Positions 1 through 8,467 of a stretch of DNA of 64,000 nucleotides are shown here, one piece after another. The position numbers and the translations under genes are program-made. The notes beneath the pieces are model-generated. The model made no database searches. It was given only the letters and a program-made list of their open reading frames with translations, and was not told the DNA's origin. Each line of letters opens with the position of its first letter. The stretch's first letter is position 1. This DNA comes from DYGX01 sp035325905 (GTDB lineage Bacteria > Chloroflexota > Anaerolineae > Aggregatilineales > Aggregatilineaceae), in the NCBI GenBank assembly GCA_035325905.1, contig DAOKYY010000001.1, positions 1 through 64,000 on the forward strand. Direction: 5' to 3'.

Positions 1-87
1 TGAGGTAAACCTTGCGAGTTTCCCCATTTGCCAGATCGTTTCGATAGATTACTTAGCGCAAACCATACTAGAAATCGAGTAGCAGCA

Positions 88-114
88 AGTGGCATATAGT
101 GGCATAATCCACTA
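88..114. promoter_or_regulatory. NagR/DasR-like operator (dre-type palindrome) with an extra half-site
   Basis: TAGTGG-N6-CCACTA is a perfect palindrome at 97-114. Its 16-bp core AGTGGCATAATCCACT (98-113) matches the published GntR/HutC-family dre pattern (AGTGGTCTAGACCACT-like) at 12 of 16 positions by eye. A further half-site AGTGGCATA starts at 88. CATAAT in the centre resembles a -10 box, so binding could block transcription. The two genes downstream handle amino sugars, which is the usual target of NagR/DasR. No gntR gene is in the window. Confidence 0.55.
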
Positions 115-241
115 CACCTTCATTCATAGCACGAGTTTTTCTGAAAGTCAATCACCGGCGCCCAACTTCGTCCCTCTTTCGCCTGCCGGTGATGTCTTGT
201 GCCACCGAGCGCCTCGCTCGCCGCAGTAAAGGATAAGCCGC

Positions 242-1285
242 ATGGCAACCCGGTTGGAACTGGAAATCGCTGAGCAGCCCCAGGTTCTGCGCCGCATGGT
301 CGAGGAGCAGCGCCCGCAGATCGCCGCGATCGCGCGCGCCATCCGCGAGGCCCAGCCGCGCTACGTCATGATCGTCGCGCGCGGCACGTCGGACAACGCC
401 GCCCGCTACGCCCAGTACACGCTCGGCGCACTGGCGGGGCTGGCGGTCGGTCTGGCGGCGCCCTCGCTGACCACGATCTATCACCGCACGCCGCGCTTCG
501 ACGGCGCGCTGGTGATCGGAATCTCGCAGTCGGGCCGCTCGCTGGAGCCAAGCCGCGTGCTCGAAGAAGCGCGCCAGCAGGGCGCGGTCATGACGCTGTC
601 CATCACCAACGACGCCGAGTCCCCCCTGGCTCAGAGCGCCGATCACCACATCGCGCTCAACGCCGGGGCCGAGCGCAGCCTAGCCGCCAGCAAAACGTAC
701 ACCGCGCAGCTTATGGCGCTGGCGCTGCTGGCCGCCGAGTTGAGCGGTGCGTCGGAGTGGGACGAGGCGCTGCGGCGCGTGCCGGACTGGATGGCCGAAA
801 CGTTCCAGATGAACGAGCACACGCGCGCGGCGGCGGCGCGCTACACCTTCATGAGTCACTGCGTTACGCTGGCGCGGGGGTTCAATTACTGCACCGGCTT
901 CGAACTGGCGCTCAAGCTCAAAGAGCTGACCTACGTCGTCGCCGAAGCGTATAGCTCCGCCGACTTCCACCACGGCCCGAAGGCCATCGTCCAGCCGGGC
1001 TTTCCATTGATCGCGATCGCGCCCGAAGGCGAAGGGCTGCGCGCCATGGCCGAATCGCTGCAAACCTTCCGCGCGAGCGGGGCAGATCTGGCGATCATCT
1101 CCAACGCGCCCGACGTGCTGCGGGACGCGCGGCTGGCGCTGCCCATTCCGGCGGGAATCCCCGAATGGCTGACGCCAATTGTCGCCATCGCGCCGGGCCA
1201 GCTGCTGGCGCTGGGGCTGTCCGAGGCGCGCGGGATCGATGTCGATTCGCCGCGCGGGCTGCACAAGGTTACGCTGACCGAATAG
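242..1285 (+). CDS. SIS-domain sugar-phosphate isomerase/deaminase (GlmS isomerase-like, probable glucosamine-6-phosphate deaminase)
   Basis: This 347-residue protein has two SIS folds and lacks the glutamine amidotransferase domain of GlmS. The first SIS domain shows ARGTSDNAA near residue 47 and GISQSGRS near 97; the second contains the E-x-ALKLKEL segment and a FHHGP motif near residue 243, as in GlmS/AgaS/NagB-II proteins. Such stand-alone proteins usually deaminate glucosamine-6-phosphate to fructose-6-phosphate. The gene sits 40 bp before nagA, which supports a role in N-acetylglucosamine use. The start is supported by AAAGGA eight bases upstream. The exact substrate (glucosamine-6-P or another amino-sugar phosphate) is inferred from context. 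Confidence 0.85.
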   Translation: MATRLELEIAEQPQVLRRMVEEQRPQIAAIARAIREAQPRYVMIVARGTSDNAARYAQYTLGALAGLAVGLAAPSLTTIYHRTPRFDGALVIGISQSGRSLEPSRVLEEARQQGAVMTLSITNDAESPLAQSADHHIALNAGAERSLAASKTYTAQLMALALLAAELSGASEWDEALRRVPDWMAETFQMNEHTRAAAARYTFMSHCVTLARGFNYCTGFELALKLKELTYVVAEAYSSADFHHGPKAIVQPGFPLIAIAPEGEGLRAMAESLQTFRASGADLAIISNAPDVLRDARLALPIPAGIPEWLTPIVAIAPGQLLALGLSEARGIDVDSPRGLHKVTLTE

Positions 1286-1325
1286 GAGCGACCGGCTTTT
1301 CACCGGCCCGGAAGGAGCACGACGC

Positions 1326-2492
1326 ATGGCAAGCACACTTCTGTTCCGCGCGGCGCGGGTGATCGCGCCGGTGCGCGCCTGGGAGCGCGGCTGGCTTTTG
1401 GTGGACGGCGCGCGTATCGCCTTGCTCGGCCCCGGCGAGCCGCCGCCCTCGCTGGCCGCCGACCGCGTGATTGACGCCGCCGGGTTGACGTTGATGCCCG
1501 GCTTCATCGATGTGCACGCGCACGGCGCCGCCGGTCACGAGGCGATGGACGCCACGCCCGACGCGCTGCACGGTATGGCGCGTTATTACGCCCGGCATGG
1601 CGTCAGCGCCTTCTGCGCGGCGACCTGGACGGACAGCGGCGAGCGCATCCACGCCGCGCTGAGCGCTATCGGCGAGGCGCAGGGGCCGCAACCCGACGGC
1701 GCAACGCTACTGGGCGCGTACCTGGAAGGGCCGTACCTCAACCCGGCGCGCTGCGGCGCGCAGAGCACGAAACATATCCGGCGCGCGGATCGCGACGAGG
1801 CACAGGCGTTTCTGGAGATGGGCGTGATCCGGCAGGTCGCGCTCGCGCCGGAGTTCGAGGAAAACCACTGGCTGATCGAAGCCTGCGCCGCTCGCGGGAT
1901 CACCGTGACCGCCGCGCACACTGCTGCGACCTATGAGCAGATGCGGCACGCGGTTTCGCTCGGCCTCTCGCAGGCGACCCACACGTACAACGCCATGACC
2001 GGCCTGCATCATCGCGAGCCGGGCACGCTGGGCGCGGTAATGGCCCTGCCGGAAATCTGCGCGGAGCTGATCGCGGACAATATTCACGTGCACCCGGCGG
2101 CGATGCGTATTCTGGTTGCGGTTAAGGGGCGCGACGGTGTGATGCTGATCACCGACGCGATGCGCGGGGCCGGGATGCCCGACGGCGAATACGAGATCGA
2201 CGAGCGCACGGTCTTCGTGCGGGACGGCGCCGTCCTGCTGCCCGATGGCACGCTGGCTGGCAGCACCCTGACGATGGAGCGCGCGCTGCGGAATGTGATC
2301 GAGGCGACCGGGCAGCCGCTCGATACGCTATGGCCGTGCGCCAGCCTCAACGCGGCGCGGCAGCTTGGCCTGGCGCACCGCAAGGGCAGTCTTGAGATCG
2401 GCAAGGACGCGGACCTGGTCCTGCTCGACGACGCGCTCAACGTGCGCATGACCTTCGCCGAGGGCCGGATCGTCTACGACGCGCAGGCATGA
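1326..2492 (+). CDS. nagA: N-acetylglucosamine-6-phosphate deacetylase
   Basis: A 388-residue amidohydrolase of normal NagA length. It would remove acetate from GlcNAc-6-P in the cytoplasm and give glucosamine-6-P to the enzyme encoded just upstream. Visible motifs are the metal-binding HAH at residues 64-66, EGPYLNP near 137, AAHTAAT near 198, THTYNAMTGLHHR near 220 and the catalytic-Asp region LITDAMRGAGMPDG near 275. GGAAGGAG precedes the ATG. The gene is last in its operon and is followed by a strong intrinsic terminator. Confidence 0.93.
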   Translation: MASTLLFRAARVIAPVRAWERGWLLVDGARIALLGPGEPPPSLAADRVIDAAGLTLMPGFIDVHAHGAAGHEAMDATPDALHGMARYYARHGVSAFCAATWTDSGERIHAALSAIGEAQGPQPDGATLLGAYLEGPYLNPARCGAQSTKHIRRADRDEAQAFLEMGVIRQVALAPEFEENHWLIEACAARGITVTAAHTAATYEQMRHAVSLGLSQATHTYNAMTGLHHREPGTLGAVMALPEICAELIADNIHVHPAAMRILVAVKGRDGVMLITDAMRGAGMPDGEYEIDERTVFVRDGAVLLPDGTLAGSTLTMERALRNVIEATGQPLDTLWPCASLNAARQLGLAHRKGSLEIGKDADLVLLDDALNVRMTFAEGRIVYDAQA

Positions 2493-2511
2493 GCGAGCGC
2501 CCGACAACACA

Positions 2512-2536
2512 CAGCCGGCTGGCGGCCGGCTGTTTT
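2512..2536 (+). terminator. Intrinsic terminator of the nag operon
   Basis: CAGCCGGC (2512-2519), loop TGGCG, GCCGGCTG (2525-2532), then TTTT. An 8-bp perfect stem placed 20 bp after the nagA stop and before the convergent topoisomerase gene. Confidence 0.85.
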
Positions 2537-2564
2537 CGTTCCCGCTTTCGCTTTATCGCTTCGC

Positions 2565-3662
2565 TCAAGCGCCGAGCGTGCGCCAGCGCAGGAAGGCCAT
2601 CACGGCTTCTTCCCCCGGCGTCAGCGCGTAGGGGGTCTCCGGCTCCGCGTCCTGAACTTCAGACAGATGCTCGTACAGCGAGCCATCGACGTAGCAGGAC
2701 AGCACCGCCGGGTGGATGTAGTACGCGCGGCAAACGGTGGGTGTGTTGCCCAGCTCTGCGGCGACGCGCTTGACCGCCGCCGTCACGTTACGCTGCGCCT
2801 GTTTCTCGTCGTCCGCCGGGCCAAGCACCAGCAGGGCGCGCACCGCGCGCACCGTCCCGCCCCAGGTGCGAAAGTCCTTCGCGGTAAAGTTCTCGCCGGT
2901 GATTTCGCGCAGGTAGTCATTCACGTCGCCCGAATCAACACGCTGGCGCTGGCCGTCGTCGTCCAGGTACTGGAACAGCTCGTATCCCGGAATCTCCTTG
3001 CAGCGCTCGACCAGGCGCGCCAGCCGGCGGTCCCGCAGGCGAACGACCTGCTTCTTGCTGGTCTTGCCGGTGAAGGTGAACTCGACGCTCGCGCCCTCGA
3101 TCGTCACGTGCCGGTCGCGCAGCGTCGTCAGCCCGAATGACTCGTTGGCGCGCATGTATTCCTCGTTGCCAACGCGGATCAACGTGGCTTCCAGCAGGCG
3201 CACGATCAGCGCGATCACTTTCTCGCGGCCCAGGCCGTGCCGGCGCAGGTCCTGGGCGGTGCGCTCGCGGATCAGCGGCAGCGCCTCGCCGAACAGCAGC
3301 ATCTTGTCGTACTTGCGCTGGTTGCGGATCTCGTCCCAGCTCGGGTGATAGATGTACTGCTTGCGCCCGCGCTCGTCGCGGCCCGTCGCCTGGATGTGCC
3401 CGTTGCGCGCCGGGCTGATCCAGACATCGGTCCACGCCGGCGGGATGGCAAGCGTGTCAAGCCGGGCGCGGGTCTTCTTATCCGTCACCAGAGACCCGTC
3501 CGGCGCGTAGTACGAAAATCCGCGCCCGCGCTTACGGCGCGAATAGCCGGGTGTCTCGTCGCTGATATAGCGCAGCCCGGCATGACGCGCCGCCTCGAGA
3601 GGATTCTCGACGGCGGCGAGTGTTTCACGAATGGCATCGGTTTCGGCCGGTGATAGCACCAC
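2565..3662 (-). CDS. DNA topoisomerase IB (poxvirus/eukaryote-like)
   Basis: A 365-residue type IB topoisomerase that relaxes supercoils by a 3'-phosphotyrosyl intermediate. The N-terminal clamp domain spans about residues 25-110 and the catalytic core about 120-330. Core residues seen are the VGNEEY block (164-169), KTSKKQVVRLRDRRLARL (about 200-217), TAKDFRTWGGT (260-270) and CRAYYIHP, where Tyr315 is the expected nucleophile. The length fits bacterial TopIB. It is the last of three closely spaced minus-strand genes, 20 bp after the Tp34-like gene. Confidence 0.93.
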   Translation of the reverse strand: MVLSPAETDAIRETLAAVENPLEAARHAGLRYISDETPGYSRRKRGRGFSYYAPDGSLVTDKKTRARLDTLAIPPAWTDVWISPARNGHIQATGRDERGRKQYIYHPSWDEIRNQRKYDKMLLFGEALPLIRERTAQDLRRHGLGREKVIALIVRLLEATLIRVGNEEYMRANESFGLTTLRDRHVTIEGASVEFTFTGKTSKKQVVRLRDRRLARLVERCKEIPGYELFQYLDDDGQRQRVDSGDVNDYLREITGENFTAKDFRTWGGTVRAVRALLVLGPADDEKQAQRNVTAAVKRVAAELGNTPTVCRAYYIHPAVLSCYVDGSLYEHLSEVQDAEPETPYALTPGEEAVMAFLRWRTLGA

Positions 3663-3682
3663 GGGCAGGCGCTCCGGCGGGC

Positions 3683-4237
3683 CTAGTCGATCTTCACCTG
3701 GACGTTCTCGAAGACGACCGACACCGCATCGGCATAGCGTTTGCCGTTCTTCTCGTCATGCCGGTGGAACTGCGGCGCGTCGATCTCGACTTCGAGCGTG
3801 TAGACGCCGCTGGATGGGAACGTCCAGTTCCGCCCGTAATGGTATAGCCAGGGATGCCACAAGAATGGGACCTGGTGCTTGCCGGTGTCATACCCGCTGG
3901 AGTCGATGGCACGAACATGCACGCTCAGGCCGGGGATGAAGCGGTTATCGGCGGCATCCCGCACGGAAATTTCGAGATGCGCGTTCTTGCCTTCCGGCTC
4001 CTGCCACATCAGCTCGCCGTTTTCAAGGTGATACATCCCTTCCGGGCGCTCGATAGCGTAGGCGACGATATACTCGCCCGCGCGCTGCTCGCCGCCGGTG
4101 TCGGCGACTTGCGTCACCATATGTTGCAACGCTTTGACGTATTGCTCGCCCTGCTGGCGCGCCAGTTCAAGCTGCTTCTCGTCCGCTTCGTCGCTGGGCG
4201 CCATCGGCGGCATCTGGGACGGTGTTGTTCGGGGCAT
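3683..4237 (-). CDS. Tp34/P19-like (iron-transport family) protein, no signal peptide
   Basis: The 184-residue protein starts at the ATG preceded by AAAGGA; a longer reading frame extends upstream into the neighbouring gene but has no ribosome site. The body is beta-rich with conserved-looking segments FLWHPWLYHYGRNW and FHRHDEKNGKRYAD, which I associate with Tp34/P19-type Fe2+/Cu2+-binding proteins (Pfam 'iron transport'). Those relatives are usually exported, but here there is no signal peptide: the N-terminus is Pro/Met-rich and then helical (EADEKQLELARQQGEQYVK). It lies between an F420-type oxidoreductase and topoisomerase IB with short gaps, so all three are probably cotranscribed. The family call is from memory of the motif and should be treated as tentative. 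Confidence 0.55.
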   Translation of the reverse strand: MPRTTPSQMPPMAPSDEADEKQLELARQQGEQYVKALQHMVTQVADTGGEQRAGEYIVAYAIERPEGMYHLENGELMWQEPEGKNAHLEISVRDAADNRFIPGLSVHVRAIDSSGYDTGKHQVPFLWHPWLYHYGRNWTFPSSGVYTLEVEIDAPQFHRHDEKNGKRYADAVSVVFENVQVKID

Positions 4238-4277
4238 CTCGTATCCTTTCAGCTTAACAGCGCATCCCGGCGCGCCG

Positions 4278-5237
4278 CTACGACGCGAACGCGGGCAGGA
4301 TATGCTGCTTGGCGAACTCGATGAACCCGGCCTGGTCCGGCCCGATCTGGTGAATGTAGATGTGATCGAAACCGGCGTCGATATATTCCTGGATGGCGTC
4401 GAGATGGCGCTGGACATCCGGCCCACAGACAACGGCCTCCGCCACATCTTTCTCGCTGACCATCTGGGCAGCCTGCTCGAAGTGAGCCGGAGTCGGAAGC
4501 TCCTGGCCCAGCTCGCCTTTCACCCCGGCAGTCGGCCAGATCTCGTACGCCATGCGCCGCGCCTCGGCCTCGCTCTGGTGGTAGCAGACGTGCACCTGCC
4601 CGTAAACCGGCTTGCCGCTGCCGCCCGCTTCTTCGAAGGCGTCGACGAGGTCCTGTTTCGGGGCGGTGCTCACAAAACCGTCGCCCATGCGCCCGGCCAG
4701 CTCCGCAGAAGAGGGACCCGCTCCCGCGACCAGAATCGGCGGAAGTTGGTCCGGCAGCGTATAGATGCGCGCGTTCTCGACCGTATAGTAGAGGCCGTAG
4801 AAGCTCTGCGTCCCGCCGGACCACAGCAGCCGGATCACGTCGATCGCTTCTTCGAGCATTTCGGCGCGCACGTCATAAGCGGGCCAGCGGTCGCCGAGGA
4901 TATGCTCGTTCAGGTTTTCGCCGGTGCCCACACCCAGCGAAAAGCGGCCCGGCATCATGGCGCCAACGGTCGCGGCGGCCTGCGCGATGATCGCGGGATG
5001 GATACGAATGGTCGGGCAGGTGACGCCGGTAATCAGCTCCAGCCGTTCGGTCGCCTGTGCGATTCCACCCAGCACCGCCCACACAAACGGGCTGTGACCC
5101 TGACGATCGACCCACGGATGAAAGTGGTCGGAAATCGACGCAAAGGCAAAACCAGCCTCTTCAGCGAGGCGCGCGTTCTCAATCAGCGTATTCGGCGCAT
5201 GTTCTTCGCTGGACAGGGTGTATCCGATACGAGCCAT
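4278..5237 (-). CDS. LLM-class F420-dependent oxidoreductase (G6PDH-related family)
   Basis: A 319-residue TIM-barrel protein of the luciferase-like monooxygenase superfamily. MARIGYTLSSEEH at the N-terminus, ISDHFHPW near residue 35, GVTCPTIRIHPAIIAQAAATV near 71 and GRFSLGVGTGENLNEHILG near 97 match the F420-dependent glucose-6-phosphate dehydrogenase-related group. The probable cofactor is F420, but FMN cannot be excluded from sequence alone. The substrate is unknown. First gene of a three-gene minus-strand unit. Confidence 0.85.
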   Translation of the reverse strand: MARIGYTLSSEEHAPNTLIENARLAEEAGFAFASISDHFHPWVDRQGHSPFVWAVLGGIAQATERLELITGVTCPTIRIHPAIIAQAAATVGAMMPGRFSLGVGTGENLNEHILGDRWPAYDVRAEMLEEAIDVIRLLWSGGTQSFYGLYYTVENARIYTLPDQLPPILVAGAGPSSAELAGRMGDGFVSTAPKQDLVDAFEEAGGSGKPVYGQVHVCYHQSEAEARRMAYEIWPTAGVKGELGQELPTPAHFEQAAQMVSEKDVAEAVVCGPDVQRHLDAIQEYIDAGFDHIYIHQIGPDQAGFIEFAKQHILPAFAS

Positions 5238-5406
5238 CGTCAGGCAGCTCCTCTAAGGCGACGCACGGAGGGGGCGCCCGCGCGTTCGTTCAGCACACTG
5301 CGTAGAGTGTATAGGGAGATGGGGTGCGCAGCATCCGATAGGTGGCGCATTCGCGGCTAGGACAGGTGGCCCGTTTTGCGCGAATGGAGCGGGGTCAGGC
5401 AGCGCG

Positions 5407-6594
5407 TTAGAGGTCGTCCAGCGAGAGATCGCTGACACGGCGCACGGCGTCATCGCCGAAGCGCTCGCGCAGATTATCGAGCGTCTGTTGCAGGCGGCGC
5501 TTGCCCGTCGTCTCGGCGGGGTCGTCCCACAGCCCAAGCTGGCGGCGTAGCGGCTCAAACCCGCTCAGGCCAACACCGATCAGGCGTACCGGCTTGCCGG
5601 GCGGCCAGCACCGCCGGAACAGGTCCAGCGCGGCCCCGTAGATCGCATCGTCCTGGTCGACCGGCTGATCGAGCGTCGCCTGGCGCGTGAGCGTGGTAAA
5701 GTCCGCCCAGCGTAGCTTGAGCTTGACGGTCGTGCCGCTTAGCTCACTCTGGCGCGCCTGGCGCCCTACCCCGTCGGCGAGCTGGCGCAGCGTGCGCTCC
5801 AGCGCCTGGCCGTCGCTGACGTTGCGCGCGAAGGTGGTCTCCTTGCTGATCGACTTGGTTTCGCGCTCCGTCTCGACGGGCCGGTCGTCGATCCCGCGCG
5901 CGTGGCGAGCGATCGCCTCGCCGTGCTTGCCGAACAGCCGGATCAACTCGGCAGGCGGCCAGGCCGCCGCGTCGCCGATGGTGCGCACGCCGTAATGCGC
6001 CAGCGCCTCGGCGGTCTTCGGGCCGACACCCCACAGCTCGCCGATCGGAAGGCGGCTTAGAAACGCCGCCTCTTCACCCGGCGGTACGACCGTGATCGCG
6101 TTCGGCGGCGAATCGCCGCGTGCGGCGGCCTTGCCAGAATTGTTCGCGATCTTCGCCACAAGCTTGTTGGTCGCCACGCCGAGCGAGCATGGCAGACCCA
6201 GATCGTTGTTAATCCCGGCCTGGAGCGCGCGGGCGATATCCGCCGGATCGTCCGGCAGAAACGTGACATCGACAAAGGCCTCGTCAATCGAAAGCTGCTC
6301 CACCAGCGGGGTGAGAGCGCGCAGCCGGTCCATCACCTGGCGCGACATCGGGCTATAGGCCGAGCGGTGATGCGGGACGAGGATCAGGTCCGGGCAGAGG
6401 CGCAGCGCGGTCGCGGTCGGCATGGCAGAGCGAACGCCAAAGCGCCGGGCGGCATACGAGCACGACGCCACAACCCCGCGCTGGTCGGGCCGCCCCCCGA
6501 CCGCGAACGGCTTGCCGCGCAAGGAGGGATCGCGCAATTCCTCCACCGCGCAGAAAAATGCGTCCAGGTCCAGGTGCAGAATCTTTCGCGCCAT
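5407..6594 (-). CDS. dinB: DNA polymerase IV (Y-family translesion polymerase)
   Basis: A 395-residue Y-family polymerase that copies damaged DNA. Catalytic carboxylates are visible: D9 in HLDLDAFF, and D104/E105 in LSIDEAF. The thumb helix-hairpin-helix (GVGPKTAEALAHYGVRTIGD) lies near residue 187 and the little-finger domain after about residue 240 (ISKETTFARNV). The C-terminus has no clear beta-clamp motif. Transcribed divergently from the FHA gene; no LexA box was identified in the 114-bp gap. Confidence 0.95.
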   Translation of the reverse strand: MARKILHLDLDAFFCAVEELRDPSLRGKPFAVGGRPDQRGVVASCSYAARRFGVRSAMPTATALRLCPDLILVPHHRSAYSPMSRQVMDRLRALTPLVEQLSIDEAFVDVTFLPDDPADIARALQAGINNDLGLPCSLGVATNKLVAKIANNSGKAAARGDSPPNAITVVPPGEEAAFLSRLPIGELWGVGPKTAEALAHYGVRTIGDAAAWPPAELIRLFGKHGEAIARHARGIDDRPVETERETKSISKETTFARNVSDGQALERTLRQLADGVGRQARQSELSGTTVKLKLRWADFTTLTRQATLDQPVDQDDAIYGAALDLFRRCWPPGKPVRLIGVGLSGFEPLRRQLGLWDDPAETTGKRRLQQTLDNLRERFGDDAVRRVSDLSLDDL

Positions 6595-6708
6595 GTCTCA
6601 AGTGTACCGCGAACTCGGCTCGACAGCAGCGGGCCGGGTTGTCAGACCGGCCAAGTCAGACTACAGTAGTGAGCAACCTTTTCGAGGAGCCGAGGAACCT
6701 GGGCGCGC

Positions 6709-7290
6709 ATGATCGGCGACACGGACCCGGAGCTATCATTGCCAGAAAAACCCGCTTCGCTGCCGGACGAATCGGTGCCGTGCCCGGCGTGCGGCACGCT
6801 TAATGCCGCGCTAGACCGGGCCTGTGCCCTGTGTGGCGCTGATCTGATCCCCGCCGGCAGACTGTACGAGACGCCGAGCACCGTCCCGATGAAGCGGCAG
6901 CCGCAAACGATCAGCGGGGACCGTGAGGACCGCTCGCGGGTTCGCCTGCACGAGACTGTTCTGCTCCAGTTTCTGCCATCTGCCGTCTGTCTCACGGCCG
7001 ACATGCGCGCGCCTCTGATCCTGGGTCGCACCATCAGCCCGACCCCGGAGCGCGTCCTCGACCTGACCGATCTGAACGCGCTGGCGCACGGCGTCTCACG
7101 GCGTCACTGCGCGCTCCAGCGGCGCGGCGATCATCTTGTCGTGTCTGATCTGGGGAGCGTAAACGGTACTTTCCTGAACGATCAGAAGCTGATGCCCTTC
7201 GTGGAGTATGTCGTTGCGCATGGAGATCGCCTGATCCTCGGCACGCTTCACCTCGCGGTCTTTTTTGATAAGGCGGACACATCGGGCTGA
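6709..7290 (+). CDS. Zinc-ribbon and FHA-domain protein
   Basis: The 193-residue protein has an N-terminal zinc ribbon with Cys25/Cys28 and Cys39/Cys42 (CPAC...CALC), a linker, and a C-terminal FHA domain of about residues 95-190. The FHA domain keeps the phosphothreonine-binding residues in GVSRRHC and SDLGSVNGTFL. It probably reads Thr phosphorylation; the partner kinase is not in the window. There is no membrane segment or signal peptide. Its upstream neighbour is divergent dinB and the downstream gene begins about 100 bp later. Confidence 0.85.
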   Translation: MIGDTDPELSLPEKPASLPDESVPCPACGTLNAALDRACALCGADLIPAGRLYETPSTVPMKRQPQTISGDREDRSRVRLHETVLLQFLPSAVCLTADMRAPLILGRTISPTPERVLDLTDLNALAHGVSRRHCALQRRGDHLVVSDLGSVNGTFLNDQKLMPFVEYVVAHGDRLILGTLHLAVFFDKADTSG

Positions 7291-7393
7291 TGCAGAGCTG
7301 GACCGCGTTCAACGCGCCCTGGAGCAGACACGACCGCCTATTCACTGACGCTGCGCAGAGATTTCGGTACGCTTCACCCTGAGGAGGATTGTG

Positions 7394-8365
7394 ATGCACT
7401 ATCGGACGTTCGGACGAACTGGCTGGCAGGTTAGCGAGATCGGGTATGGCATGTGGGGCATGGCAGGCTGGACCGGCTCCGAGGACAGCGAATCGCTGGA
7501 CTCCCTGCGCCGGTCGGTCGAGCTGGGATGCAATTTCTTCGACACGGCGTGGGCGTATGGCGATGGGCATAGCGAGCGGCTGCTCGGCGAGTTGCTGCGC
7601 CAGCACCCAGCGGAGCGCCTGTACACCGCGACCAAGATTCCACCGAAAAACCGCGTGTGGCCGTCGCGGCGCGGCTTCGAACTGGAAGACGTGTTCCCAT
7701 ACGACTACATCATTGACTACACGAACCGCAGCCTGGAGAACCTGGGCGTTAGGTCCATCGATCTGATGCAGTTCCACGTCTGGGAAGACGCCTGGGCGCG
7801 CGATCCGGCCTGGCAGCGCGCCGTCGAGGACCTAAAGGCGCAGGGGAAAGTGCGCGCCTGGGGCGTCAGCGTCAACCGCTGGGAGCCGGAGAACGTGCTC
7901 GCCACGCTCGAAACCGGCCTGATCGACGCCGTGCAGGTGATCTACAACATCTTCGACCAGAACCCGGAAGATCGCCTGTTCCCTGCCTGCGAAAGGCTGA
8001 ATATCGCCGTGATCGCGCGTGTGCCGTTCGACGAGGGCACGCTCACCGGCAACCTGACCAAAGACACGCGCTGGCCGGAAGGCGACTGGCGCAATTCGTA
8101 CTTCGTGCCCGAGAACCTCAACGCCTCAGTTGATCGCGCCGAGGCGCTGCGCCCGCTGGTTCCTGAAGGGATGACGATGGCCGAGATGGCGCTGCGCTTC
8201 ATCCTCTCCAATCCTGCCGTGGCGACGGTGATTCCGGGGATGCGCAGGCTTCGCCACGTCGACGCGAACATCGCCACCAGCGACGGGAAAGGGCTACCGG
8301 CGGACCTGATCCACCGGCTGCGCGCCCACCGCTGGGACCGCCAGCCGACCGATTGGTCGCAGTAG
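7394..8365 (+). CDS. Aldo/keto reductase
   Basis: A 323-residue NADP-dependent (alpha/beta)8 barrel. Tetrad features are FFDTAWAYG (Asp/Tyr, near residue 50), the Lys in YTATKIPP (near 80) and the HVW segment near 126. ATP-independent carbonyl reduction is the family role; the substrate cannot be read from sequence. A GTG lies directly before the chosen ATG, but GAGGAGG (7381-7387) is better spaced for the ATG. Confidence 0.88.
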   Translation: MHYRTFGRTGWQVSEIGYGMWGMAGWTGSEDSESLDSLRRSVELGCNFFDTAWAYGDGHSERLLGELLRQHPAERLYTATKIPPKNRVWPSRRGFELEDVFPYDYIIDYTNRSLENLGVRSIDLMQFHVWEDAWARDPAWQRAVEDLKAQGKVRAWGVSVNRWEPENVLATLETGLIDAVQVIYNIFDQNPEDRLFPACERLNIAVIARVPFDEGTLTGNLTKDTRWPEGDWRNSYFVPENLNASVDRAEALRPLVPEGMTMAEMALRFILSNPAVATVIPGMRRLRHVDANIATSDGKGLPADLIHRLRAHRWDRQPTDWSQ

Positions 8366-8467
8366 CGCGCTTAACACGCTAGCACGGCGCCTGGCCGGGG
8401 GCGGCGATCCGTCCCCGGTTTGCTGGTGCACTCAACCGCACGTTGATCCTGTGAAGGAGTATCTCCG

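Noticed and set aside
8395..8418. CCGGGG/CCCCGG inverted repeat after the aldo/keto reductase gene
   Set aside because: Short stem, long loop and only three T residues; not strong enough to call a terminator.
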